A stretch of DNA of 22,256 nucleotides from VGSZ01 sp044349155. Lineage in GTDB: Bacteria > Myxococcota > UBA727 > VGSZ01. Position 1 is the first letter of the stretch, and each line of letters begins with the position of its first letter. Both the position numbers and the translations under genes were made by a program. The stretch spans positions 1 through 22,256 of the forward strand of contig JBIKRQ010000065.1 of assembly GCA_044349155.1 (NCBI GenBank). Direction: 5' to 3'. The notes below the pieces were generated by a model. It was not told where the DNA came from. It worked only from the letters and a program-made list of their open reading frames with translations, and made no database searches. Positions 1 to 6,692 of the stretch are shown here, piece by piece.

Positions 1-507
1 GTTGGCGCGTGCGGTGTCTTCGCCGAGCTTGCTGGCGGCGTTGACTTGATTGCCGAACACGTCGTCGTCGCCGATGCGCAAAATCGGGCCGTAGCCGATG
101 CCCAGGCACAACAGCACCGCGGTTTCGGGGCTGCGGTTCTTGTTCAGCTCCTGCAGCGTGTGCTGCATCTCGATGCCGCAGCGAAACGCCGACGACGCGC
201 GTCGAAAGATGAGCATGAGGCTGTCGGCTTCGGCCTTGATGAGCACGCCGTCGTGGCGCGCAATCACCGGCTCGAGCACGGTTTTGTGCTCGTGGATGAT
301 CTGCAGGAAATGCAGGATGCCAAACGCCTGCACCTGACGAGAGAAGCCCGACAAGTCGGTGAACATGATGGCCCACGTCTCGCCGAACAGGTCCCAGACG
401 CGCTGATCGATTGAGGCGATTTTCTCGTCGTCACCGGCGGCCCGCGCGCGCTCGGCAATCAGGGCCCACAAACGTTCTTCACTGCACTTGAGCTCGTGAC
501 GCGACAT
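1..507 (-). CDS. Class III adenylate/guanylate cyclase domain protein, partial (C-terminus off the window)
   Basis: Reading the minus strand from an ATG at 507 gives 169 codons open to the window edge, so the gene is truncated by the window. The translation carries class III nucleotidyl cyclase hallmarks. FTDLSGFS (residues 49-56) supplies the first metal-binding Asp, D51. A K-x-x-x-D strand follows (K91, D95), where most family members have K-x-x-G-D. FGNQVNAASKLGED (151-164) holds the transition-state Asn, N156. The usual Arg four residues later is Lys here (K160). K91 and the Asp just before FGNQVN resemble adenine-selecting residues, so cAMP synthesis is more likely than cGMP, but this is inference. 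There is no signal peptide or membrane segment before the domain, so this part is probably cytoplasmic. A sensor domain could lie downstream, outside the window. The gene is divergent from the lipoprotein at 828. Confidence 0.85.
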   Translation of the reverse strand, partial: MSRHELKCSEERLWALIAERARAAGDDEKIASIDQRVWDLFGETWAIMFTDLSGFSRQVQAFGILHFLQIIHEHKTVLEPVIARHDGVLIKAEADSLMLIFRRASSAFRCGIEMQHTLQELNKNRSPETAVLLCLGIGYGPILRIGDDDVFGNQVNAASKLGEDTARAN

Positions 508-827
508 GGGCGGACCCTACCAACGGTTCCCGCAGCGGTCGCCTGCGAAAGTACTGCTGTTTCCAAAACAACCACCTTGAATGGAACGACCGAAGCTCTT
601 GAAAACACGGGCATTTTCAGTGACTGACGCCTCGCCGGGCGTCGACGCTGTGCGAACAAGCGGCGCTTCGCCAGGTGCTTGAACAGGTGAACTCGGCGCT
701 CGTCACGCGCCGTTCGCAAGTGGTGTTCGCATTTTCGCGAATGGGACTCGCAGGGCTGCTAGAGCGCGTCGACGACGACCGGCTACCACACCGCCTCAAG
801 CTCACTGATGAGCAAGGAGACGATGCG
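508..827. other. Intergenic region between the divergent cyclase and lipoprotein genes
   Basis: About 320 bases separate two divergent genes, so promoters for both should lie here. I found no convincing -35/-10 pair. Visible structure is slight: a 6-bp inverted repeat (694-699 with 707-712) and a repeated CAGGTG at about 672 and 684. The open frames crossing the region lack recognisable protein features. A clear ribosome binding site (AAGGAGA, 814-820) precedes the ATG at 828. Confidence 0.5.
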
Positions 828-1466
828 ATGTGGAAGCCAATGTTGATGGCGGTCGTGCTGGCCGCAGCCTGTGTCCCCACTGCCGATGCCGGCGAGGGCG
901 AAGGTGAAGGCGAGGGCGAAGGCGAGGGCGAGGGCGAAGGCGAGGGTGAACCGGCACTCGACCCGGCGGTGAAGGCTTTCTGCGACACCCTGGTGGCCTG
1001 CGGGATCTACACCCAGGAGGAGTGCTACCGCGACGGCGCGGCGGACCCGGCGCGCGCTGCCAGCGTCGACGACCCGCTGTGTCAGCAAGCCCACGACCTC
1101 TACATCAGCACCAGTGCGTGCCAGGCGCCCGCGACGTGCGACGAGCTCATCAACGGCACGGCGTGCGTCGAGGAGAACGCCGAGTTCAACGAGCTGTTGT
1201 TCTTCACAGGGGCTGACGCGTGCTTTGCGGGCGAAGTGCCAGCGACGCGCGTTGAGGGCTGGAACTGCAACCCGAACTACCACGGCGACGGTCGCAACTG
1301 CGATTGCGGCTGCGGCGTTGCCGATCCCGACTGCGAGGGCGCAGGCGTTGCCGCTGCGGGCGACGGTGTCGGCGTTGAGGGATGCGAGATTTGCTACGAC
1401 CCGACCGGCCACCCCTACGGCGGGTTTTTCGCCGAGGACAACTGCGTCGAACTCGACCTTCCGTAG
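828..1466 (+). CDS. Cys-rich lipoprotein with (Gly-Glu)10 linker
   Basis: The ATG at 828 is chosen because AAGGAGA lies 7 bases upstream and the product then starts directly with a signal peptide; the frame stays open further upstream without protein-like sequence. The product is 212 residues. A short hydrophobic signal ends in LAAAC, giving a lipobox-like Cys at residue 15. (Gly-Glu)10 occupies residues 22-41. The rest is rich in Cys and acidic residues. A distinctive block at 145-169 runs from W145 through CDCGCG (158-163) to DPDC (166-169), a pattern I associate with Myxococcota exported proteins. No enzymatic domain is recognised. The lipid anchor followed by an acidic flexible repeat suggests an outer-membrane or surface protein with disulfide-stabilised modules. 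Function is unknown. Confidence 0.85.
   Translation: MWKPMLMAVVLAAACVPTADAGEGEGEGEGEGEGEGEGEGEPALDPAVKAFCDTLVACGIYTQEECYRDGAADPARAASVDDPLCQQAHDLYISTSACQAPATCDELINGTACVEENAEFNELLFFTGADACFAGEVPATRVEGWNCNPNYHGDGRNCDCGCGVADPDCEGAGVAAAGDGVGVEGCEICYDPTGHPYGGFFAEDNCVELDLP
891..950 (+). repeat. Hexanucleotide array encoding (Gly-Glu)10
   Basis: Ten in-frame GGY-GAR hexamers lie just after the lipobox. Synonymous changes interrupt the DNA repeat while the dipeptide stays perfect, which suggests selection on the protein. Gain or loss of a unit would keep the frame. Confidence 0.95.
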
Positions 1467-1475
1467 GCGGAAAAC

Positions 1476-1510
1476 GAAACGCGCCTGGACAAGCCAGGCG
1501 CGTTTCTTTT
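1476..1510. terminator. Bidirectional intrinsic terminator between convergent genes
   Basis: A perfect 13-bp stem (1476-1488 with 1494-1506) closes on a 5-base loop and is followed by TTTT on the plus strand. On the minus strand, 1474-1471 supplies four T. It therefore suits both the lipoprotein gene ending at 1466 and the minus-strand gene ending at 1526. Confidence 0.9.
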
Positions 1511-1525
1511 GAGCAAGCAGATGGC

Positions 1526-1987
1526 CTATGCCCGTCGACGACGACGCAGGGCCACCAGCGCCACCACCACCGGCGTAAGACCAGCAGCGCCCACCTGAGC
1601 GCAGCCGAAGCCGTACTTCAGGCTGTCGTCGGTGGCGGCGCTGCCCGGGTCTTCGCCGTCGTCGGCACCGTCGTTCGGGTCGGTGCCCGCTCGCAGCTCA
1701 GCGACGTCGCCTTCGCCACCCGCGTCGCTGTCGGTGCCCGCGGTCTCGAGGGCATCGAGTGCGGCGTTGAGCGCGTCGGTGTCGGACGACACGAGCCCCT
1801 GCGCTTTGAGCGCCACACCCGTGGGCTTGGTGACCGTGCCCGACCCACCAGCGTTGGTGGCATGACAGACGGTGCACTGCGGACGCGGCGCGTCGAGGTG
1901 CGTGGCGATTGCACCGGGGAACACCGACGACGCGAGGGCCGACGTCGACGACAAGAGTGCTGAAACAAGCAACAGGCTTCGCAACAT
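1526..1987 (-). CDS. Secreted mono-haem cytochrome-like protein with MYXO-CTERM-type tail
   Basis: The product is 153 residues. The start is the ATG at 1987, with GAGG about 7 bases upstream on the minus strand; the longer open frame upstream is a shadow of the neighbouring gene. A signal peptide covers residues 1-20. A CTVCH haem-c motif lies at residues 38-42. Residues about 86-110 (DSDAGGEGDVAELRAGTDPN) resemble a degenerate thrombospondin type-3 calcium-binding repeat. The C-terminus has GC at 128-129, a hydrophobic stretch, then RRRRRA. This is the MYXO-CTERM sorting-signal layout, processed by myxosortase in Myxococcota. The protein is probably exported, carries one haem c and is anchored at the cell surface. 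It is the last gene of the YceI/beta-barrel cluster, 11 bases after the preceding stop, so it is probably co-transcribed. The redox partner is not visible. Confidence 0.85.
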   Translation of the reverse strand: MLRSLLLVSALLSSTSALASSVFPGAIATHLDAPRPQCTVCHATNAGGSGTVTKPTGVALKAQGLVSSDTDALNAALDALETAGTDSDAGGEGDVAELRAGTDPNDGADDGEDPGSAATDDSLKYGFGCAQVGAAGLTPVVVALVALRRRRRA

Positions 1988-1998
1988 CGCAGACCTCG

Positions 1999-3195
1999 TC
2001 ACAGAAAGAAGTGGACCTGCGCCAGTGCCGTGAACGCACCGGTGCTGCTGAGACCTGCGGGCGAGGTTTGACGGTAGATGGTGTCGAGGCGCAGTTCGGT
2101 GTGCGGCAACGCAAACCACGACGCGCTCAGCCAACCACCCATCGTGGGCAACTTCGCGGTGCTGTCGACCTGACCAGCCTCGACGGCCGGCGTGATGTGA
2201 ACACCCTGGATGGGCTCCCAATCGGCCTGCAACCAACCAGCCCCGCCAACGCCCCAGGCGGTGTCGGAGTGCCAGTTCACCAGGGCGTCGACCTCGGCGA
2301 GGATGGCCACCGATGGTGTTGGCGAAAACCGTGCGAAGCCGCCGTGCGCTTGACGCCACAGCTCGATGCCCGCGTCGAGGTCTTTGTTGGCGTGGGTGAC
2401 CAACGACGACAGCCCCAGCGTGAGGTTCGCCATCGGCGCGAACTCGACGAAGCCCACGCCGCCGCGCTCGCGGTAGGCATCGGGGTAGATCTGGAAGTTG
2501 CCGGCGATGGCCATCACCTCGGCACGCAGCCCTTCGCTGTTCCACGACGCGGCCACGCCGTGTTGCTGGGCGACATTGGTGTCGGTGCGCGTGAGCGAGC
2601 GGATGAGGCTGGTGTGCTCGTTGTTGCGCAGGCCGAAAGGCAGCGGCATGCGACCCGCGCGCACGGTGAGTTGGTCGTCGATGAAACGCGCACCCGCCCA
2701 GTATTCGCGAGCCACCAACGCGTTGTCGGGGCCGTTGTCGGGCGAGATGACGACGGCGGGGCCGACGCTTCTGATGCCGTAGCCAAGCAAGCCGTGTGCG
2801 ACGAAGTTCTCGACGTTGACGGTGGCCGCGAGGTCGGCCGCCATGAGCAGCGGACGCAGGCCTGCACCCGTGCCTTCGGTGGTGGTGTTGAACAACGCAC
2901 CGCCGCGCACGTTGCCCGAGAGATTCACCTGGTCGGGCAGGGTGAGCAGGCCCCATAAAAGGCCCGTAGCGGGCGAAGGCTCGCCGTTTTCGACGACGGT
3001 GGGGTCGGCGTGCCACCCCACGAGCAAATCGCTTTGCGCGCGGCCGTAGGGCGTGAGCTGACCGCCACCGGATGGATCGACGTGGCACGCCTGACACGAC
3101 GCATAGCCGTGACGAACCATCGACGGAAAAGCAGCCGCCGGCGCACTGACGGCGACGGCGGCAACGAGAGCAACAAGGGCGAGGACGTGTTTCAC
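1999..3195 (-). CDS. Outer-membrane beta-barrel-like protein with N-terminal CxxCH haem motif
   Basis: The product is 398 residues. The start is a GTG at 3195 that overlaps the TGA of the upstream yceI-like gene as GTGA (3192-3195), indicating translational coupling. The signal peptide covers residues 1-22. A CQACH haem-c motif follows at 34-38, embedded in H-G-Y-A-S before it and D-P-S-G-G-G-Q-L-T-P-Y-G-R after it. This CxxCH-x-x-P-x-G-G-G arrangement recurs at the N-terminus of some proteobacterial exported beta-barrel proteins. The rest alternates polar and hydrophobic residues with many Gly, Trp and Tyr, and ends in HFFL, as expected for an outer-membrane barrel. The likely role is a porin-like barrel with one periplasmic haem, possibly in electron transfer or small-solute passage. 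Substrate and partners are unknown. A non-porin surface barrel is also possible. Confidence 0.8.
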   Translation of the reverse strand: MKHVLALVALVAAVAVSAPAAAFPSMVRHGYASCQACHVDPSGGGQLTPYGRAQSDLLVGWHADPTVVENGEPSPATGLLWGLLTLPDQVNLSGNVRGGALFNTTTEGTGAGLRPLLMAADLAATVNVENFVAHGLLGYGIRSVGPAVVISPDNGPDNALVAREYWAGARFIDDQLTVRAGRMPLPFGLRNNEHTSLIRSLTRTDTNVAQQHGVAASWNSEGLRAEVMAIAGNFQIYPDAYRERGGVGFVEFAPMANLTLGLSSLVTHANKDLDAGIELWRQAHGGFARFSPTPSVAILAEVDALVNWHSDTAWGVGGAGWLQADWEPIQGVHITPAVEAGQVDSTAKLPTMGGWLSASWFALPHTELRLDTIYRQTSPAGLSSTGAFTALAQVHFFL

Positions 3196-3734
3196 GGGCG
3201 CTTCACCGGGAACGTGGCGAGGACAGTGAGGTCGGGCTTGACGGTGATGCCAAGGTAGCTCGGCACCGTGACGCCGTGCTCGTTCATGTTGAGGTTCATG
3301 GTGCCCTCGACCGAGCAGAGGCCGGCGGCATCGCAGGTGGCCTTGTAGTGGAAGCTGCGGGGCTTGGTGACGCCGTGGAGCGTGTAGTCGCCCGTGGCGT
3401 CGCCTTCGCCCACGCCAGCACCAGCAGGCAGCTTGAGCGAAGCCACCGGCACCGCCAGCGTGGTGGTGGGGAACTTGGCGACCTCGAGGTATTTTTCCTT
3501 CATGTGCTTGTCGCGCAGGCTGATGCCCGTGGCGAGCTGCTCGAGGCCAACGGTGACGGTGATGGTGGTGCCGTCGTCTTTGACGTCGAGGGTGGGCGTT
3601 TTGCCTTCCATCTTGAAGCCGGCAGGACCGGTGGCGCGGAACGTGGCCAGCCCCTCGCCGCTTTTGGTCCAACCCGCAAACGCGGCCGTGGACATCACGA
3701 GAGCCAGTGCAACCGCAACAGCAGACTTCTTCAC
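3192..3734 (-). CDS. YceI family periplasmic protein
   Basis: The product is 180 residues, near the usual length of YceI proteins. The start is a GTG at 3734, preceded by GGAGG with 5-base spacing. An overlapping ATG at 3736 is out of frame. The signal peptide is cleaved after AFA (residue 20). Family features include RDKHMKEKYLEVAKFP (74-89) and the LHGVTK strand (119-124), followed by alternating beta strands of the lipocalin-like YceI barrel. Known members bind polyisoprenoid or isoprenoid-quinone-type ligands in the periplasm. The GTGA overlap with the haem-bearing barrel gene suggests the two act together. A quinone-like ligand next to haem proteins would fit redox work, but that is inference. 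Cys134 and Cys140 may form a disulfide. Confidence 0.92.
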   Translation of the reverse strand: MKKSAVAVALALVMSTAAFAGWTKSGEGLATFRATGPAGFKMEGKTPTLDVKDDGTTITVTVGLEQLATGISLRDKHMKEKYLEVAKFPTTTLAVPVASLKLPAGAGVGEGDATGDYTLHGVTKPRSFHYKATCDAAGLCSVEGTMNLNMNEHGVTVPSYLGITVKPDLTVLATFPVKRP

Positions 3735-3917
3735 ATCAACCTCCAGCAGACTCGAACCAAAGACCCACGCCGAGCGCAGGCGAAGGTGGAACGATCGACG
3801 ACACTTGTCACTTCAATGGCCACTGCCGAGACGTACGCGCCAACAGACGCAACAGATCGCAGATCAGCTCTGGTGTGGCGGGGAGGTCACGCCCGCCCCA
3901 CCATTCGCCTCGGCGAC

Positions 3918-3937
3918 AAAACCGCAAAGCCGGTTTT
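3918..3937 (-). terminator. Probable intrinsic terminator downstream of the di-haem lipoprotein
   Basis: A 7-bp stem (3918-3924 with 3931-3937) has a 6-base loop. Its AAAA and TTTT arms give a T-run on either strand. It lies 19 bases after the stop at 3956 and before the yceI-like gene. It is weak because the T residues are part of the stem. Confidence 0.5.
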
Positions 3938-3955
3938 CTCGTCGACGCTCAGCGC

Positions 3956-4552
3956 TCAGGGCAGCTGCACGCGGCCCGGCGCGCCCTCGATGCCCACTGC
4001 GGTGTGGCAGTGGTTGCACGCGCCGTCGGTTTGCGGCGTGCCCATCTCGATGGTGCGGCCGTCGTAGGTGACGCGGGCCGTGTAGGGCGCGACGGCGGCC
4101 AACGAGCGCGACGAGAAGAAGTTGCCGGCAGCGTTGGCGGTCATCGAGAAGGCGACACTGCCGTCGCTGGCGATGATCTCAATCACGGCGGCAGGAATGC
4201 CGCGGCAATCGGTTTCGTCGTCGAGGCCCTGAAACACCGTACCGGCCACCGTGTAGCTGGGGCCTTCATCTTCGCGCGTGTGGCAGTCGATGCAGTCGCC
4301 GCCAGGGTGCATGAGGGGCGATTCGCTGTCGCCGCGTGTCCACCACTGCTCGGTTGAGCACGCGCCGCCAGCGCCGCCGCTGGTCGCGTAGCCCGATGGC
4401 GGAGGGCCGACGTCGACGGGCTCGCCTTCGCCCTCCCCTTCGCCTTCGCCTTCGCCCTCCCCTTCGCCCTCGCCGGGGTTCAACAGCCCCGGCCCACAAG
4501 CGACAAGTCCCGCAGAGGCGGCAACGGTGAACAGGAGGGCGAACTTCTTCAT
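3956..4552 (-). CDS. Di-haem Gly-Glu lipoprotein
   Basis: The product is 198 residues, starting at the ATG at 4552 with GAGG 5 bases upstream. The signal peptide ends in the lipobox LVAC, with the lipidated Cys at residue 19. (Gly-Glu)9 occupies residues 27-44. Two haem-c motifs flank a central domain: CIDCH (87-91) and CNHCH (179-183). The middle section (about 100-165: AGTVF, then a beta-rich run to NAAGNFF and the strand PYTARVTY) looks like a carboxypeptidase-regulatory or Cna-B-like beta-sandwich. It is probably an outer-membrane-anchored c-type cytochrome. It lies upstream of the YceI/barrel/cytochrome genes on the same strand, separated by a 221-base gap with a possible terminator, so it may be a separate unit of one functional cluster. 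It is divergent from the lipoprotein gene at 4672. Confidence 0.85.
   Translation of the reverse strand: MKKFALLFTVAASAGLVACGPGLLNPGEGEGEGEGEGEGEGEGEPVDVGPPPSGYATSGGAGGACSTEQWWTRGDSESPLMHPGGDCIDCHTREDEGPSYTVAGTVFQGLDDETDCRGIPAAVIEIIASDGSVAFSMTANAAGNFFSSRSLAAVAPYTARVTYDGRTIEMGTPQTDGACNHCHTAVGIEGAPGRVQLP
4421..4474 (-). repeat. Hexanucleotide array encoding (Gly-Glu)9
   Basis: Nine Gly-Glu hexamers with mixed Gly and Glu codons lie between the lipobox and the haem domain of the di-haem lipoprotein. Confidence 0.95.
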
Positions 4553-4671
4553 GGGGGCCTCACAGCGACAGGAGTCGCATTTCCATCACGTCGGGCGGCG
4601 ATCCGCAAAGCACGGCGGGATTCTCGCTGCGGTTCGCTTGTGGTTGGTGTCGCGCCGGGTACACCGTGTTC

Positions 4672-5184
4672 ATGAAAACCTTTCGATCTCTCGCCGCTGT
4701 TGCGTTTCTCGTCGTTCCCACCGCCTGCACACAGTCGGTCGTTCCCCCAATCGCCGAAGGTGAAGGCGAGGGCGAAGGAGAGGGGGAAGGCGAAGGTGAG
4801 GGCGAGGGCGAGGGCGAGGGCGAAGGCGAGTTCGGCGTCGGCGGCAGCGTCGCGTGGTCGGAGGAGTTCGACAATCCGAGCGTGCACGTGTTGGAGAGCG
4901 ACGTCGGTGTCGACTTCGGCATGTTTCACACCGTGACGTTGCCCGACGTGAACACGCCGCCTGCCATCCTGATCAAAACCCTGTGCAGCACGCCCGCGGG
5001 CGAAGAGACAACCTGCAGCGAAATCGGCAACGACCTCGCTGTCGAGGGCAATGGCGCCTACCGCTGGGGCTTTGACCCGGGCCAGTACAACCCTGGCTTC
5101 AACGTCTTTGAGCACACGCTCACGCTGATGCAGGACGGCAAGCTGGTGGCCGAAGCCACGCAGCGCTTCGAAGTCACCCGCTAA
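4672..5184 (+). CDS. Gly-Glu repeat lipoprotein of unknown function
   Basis: The product is 170 residues from the ATG at 4672. An in-frame GTG two codons earlier is possible, and no strong ribosome site distinguishes them. The signal peptide ends in PTAC, giving a loose lipobox with Cys near residue 17. A (Glu-Gly)12-Glu run follows (residues 29-53). The remaining roughly 115 residues contain two Cys close together (LCSTPAGEETTC) and beta-rich sequence with aromatic residues, including FEHTLTLMQDGKLVAEATQRFEV at the C-terminus, which resembles an Ig-like or beta-sandwich end strand. No catalytic motif is seen. Its 3' end overlaps the convergent protease gene by 11 bases (5174-5184). It is divergent from the di-haem lipoprotein, and the 119-base gap between them probably holds both promoters. 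Confidence 0.8.
   Translation: MKTFRSLAAVAFLVVPTACTQSVVPPIAEGEGEGEGEGEGEGEGEGEGEGEGEFGVGGSVAWSEEFDNPSVHVLESDVGVDFGMFHTVTLPDVNTPPAILIKTLCSTPAGEETTCSEIGNDLAVEGNGAYRWGFDPGQYNPGFNVFEHTLTLMQDGKLVAEATQRFEVTR
4756..4830 (+). repeat. Hexanucleotide array encoding (Glu-Gly)12-Glu
   Basis: Twenty-five alternating Glu/Gly codons use all of GGT, GGC, GGA and GGG. The dipeptide is perfect while the DNA units vary. Confidence 0.95.
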
Positions 5185-6121
5185 CGCGACACGCCGGCAC
5201 GAGATCGATGCCGCCGAAGAACTCGTCGACGACGGCCTTCCATGCTTCGGCGTTTTCGGCGGGCCCGCACTTAAACGGTGCGGGCACGCGCTGACCGTGC
5301 TGCACGAGGCGCTGTTCGACGTACCAGCGCTTGGCGACGTCGGCGGCGTACTCGACGACGCCGTTGTCGGGCATGAACGCGTAGTACGTGCCGCCGCGCA
5401 CCTTGATGCTGTCGGGCGCGTACGGCGTCAGGCACGCGGTGTTGACGCCGCAGCGCGCGACGATGCGCTGGTAGACCGCCGCGAGGTGCGTGCGCGACCA
5501 ACCGCGCGCTTCGTGGGCGAAGTCGTTGAGGTGAAACACCTCGTGAAAGAACGTTTCTCGAACGCGCGCGTTCGTGGTGAACAGCGAACCGTTCACGTTA
5601 TACGAGACGGTCCAGCCGACAGCGACGGCGGAGGGCGTGCGTCGCTTCACCGACTCGAAGAAGCGCAGACCCAGCGGGCGCCAGCGAAACGATACCGCGC
5701 CACCAAGGTGCGCGAAGAAGTCGTCGAGGTCGAACAGCGCCTCGCTCGCCATCACGAGGTGACGACGGTGCGGGCCCACCGGCAGGCGCGGCACCAGGTG
5801 GAGCTGACCGCGGTACTCGCCATCGAAGTCCTGCTCGGGCAACAGCCCAGCGACCGTGCCGGTGACGTCGTACAGGTGCAGGGCCGCGCGCTGGGCCTGC
5901 TTGTCGCCGGCGTAGCTGACATCGATGACGGCGCGGACACGACAGTGCTCGAGTGACTCAGACGACGCAGGCGACGCCGCGGCGCAGGCGAGGTGTTGAC
6001 GCTGCAGCTCGTTGCGCATCGCGGGGGTGGCGCGCGTGTCGAGCATGAGGAGTGCCGCGCTCTCGTCGGCGGTGATGACGGGGGCAACGGCGACGAGGGC
6101 GATGAGGAAGGCGATGATCAC
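5174..6121 (-). CDS. Secreted zinc metalloprotease-like protein (HExxH)
   Basis: The product is 315 residues from the ATG at 6121, with GAGG about 7 bases upstream. A clean signal peptide covers residues 1-18. The zinc motif HEVFH is at 193-197, inside RETFFHEVFHLNDFAHE. E257 in VVEYAAD is a candidate third ligand of gluzincin type, about 60 residues downstream. Six Cys remain in the mature part (46, 60, 224, 230, 285, 311) and could form disulfides. I cannot assign a named peptidase family. The protein should be periplasmic or secreted. It is the last gene of a minus-strand group with a P-domain lipoprotein and a small protein. Its tail overlaps the convergent lipoprotein gene by 11 bases, and no terminator is visible. 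A non-peptidase zincin fold remains possible. Confidence 0.8.
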   Translation of the reverse strand: MIIAFLIALVAVAPVITADESAALLMLDTRATPAMRNELQRQHLACAAASPASSESLEHCRVRAVIDVSYAGDKQAQRAALHLYDVTGTVAGLLPEQDFDGEYRGQLHLVPRLPVGPHRRHLVMASEALFDLDDFFAHLGGAVSFRWRPLGLRFFESVKRRTPSAVAVGWTVSYNVNGSLFTTNARVRETFFHEVFHLNDFAHEARGWSRTHLAAVYQRIVARCGVNTACLTPYAPDSIKVRGGTYYAFMPDNGVVEYAADVAKRWYVEQRLVQHGQRVPAPFKCGPAENAEAWKAVVDEFFGGIDLVPACRVSG

Positions 6122-6666
6122 GTTGCCTCGGACACCGGCGGCGTCGAAGTGGTTCTCGAAGCGCGCTTTGCTTGATCGAAGCTGCAGCGACCGGTCGTCA
6201 GGCGGTGCCGAACTTGTCCGGCGCAGCCAAGCGAACGGCGTCGTCGAGGTCGCGCGTTGACGTCGGGGAACGAGCTGGTGAAGGCCACGGCGTCACCGAT
6301 GTGGGCGAACAGCTTCTCGGGCCGTTTGCGGCCCAGCAACATGAAGCCTGCAAACACGGTGCGAACAGCAGTGCCGGCGAATCCAGTCATCGACAACACG
6401 TAGGCTGCCGAGCGCAGTGGCGAGATGCGCATGATGTCGTTGAGGTTGTTGCGCGCCTCAGCTTGCAGTTGCGACAGGCGCACCACGCGACTGCCGTCGA
6501 TGACAATCATGAGATGAAAACCGCCGACGACCTCGGGCCGCGCGAGTGAGGCGCGCAGCACGGTGGTGTCGTCGACGGTGGGGAACTCGGTGAAGCCGCA
6601 GACCATCAGGCCGGGGGCCACGACGATGCGCTGGTCTGTGACGGGCTGAAGCAGCGTGACCGACAT
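6118..6666 (-). CDS. Small conserved-type protein with probable frameshift near the C-terminus
   Basis: The open frame starts at the ATG at 6666, 26 bases after the upstream lipoprotein gene, and stays open to 6118, giving 182 residues. The first 137 or so residues look genuine: high third-position GC and a compact alpha/beta pattern reminiscent of small SpoIIAA/STAS-like proteins (tentative). After the CG tract at 6251-6256 the frame turns Arg-rich with poor codon use. The +1 frame instead continues with good codon use (R-D-L-D-D-A-V-R-L-A-A-P-D-K-F-G-T-A) to a TGA at 6198-6200. I infer a 2-base loss or 1-base gain in the CG tract, so the ancestral gene is probably 6198-6666. As it stands, the literal frame ends as an ATGA overlap with the protease gene. 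No signal peptide is visible, so it is probably cytoplasmic. Confidence 0.7.
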   Translation of the reverse strand: MSVTLLQPVTDQRIVVAPGLMVCGFTEFPTVDDTTVLRASLARPEVVGGFHLMIVIDGSRVVRLSQLQAEARNNLNDIMRISPLRSAAYVLSMTGFAGTAVRTVFAGFMLLGRKRPEKLFAHIGDAVAFTSSFPDVNARPRRRRSLGCAGQVRHRLTTGRCSFDQAKRASRTTSTPPVSEAT

Positions 6667-6692
6667 GCTGCTGAGTGTAGCGCTTGCAGCGC

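Noticed and set aside
675..827. Upstream extension of the first Gly-Glu lipoprotein frame
   Set aside because: The extension lacks protein character and would bury the signal peptide. The ribosome site supports 828.
1909..2958. Plus-strand open frame of 349 codons opposite the barrel gene
   Set aside because: The minus strand encodes a signal peptide, CxxCH and barrel-like sequence with coupled starts. The plus frame has no protein features.
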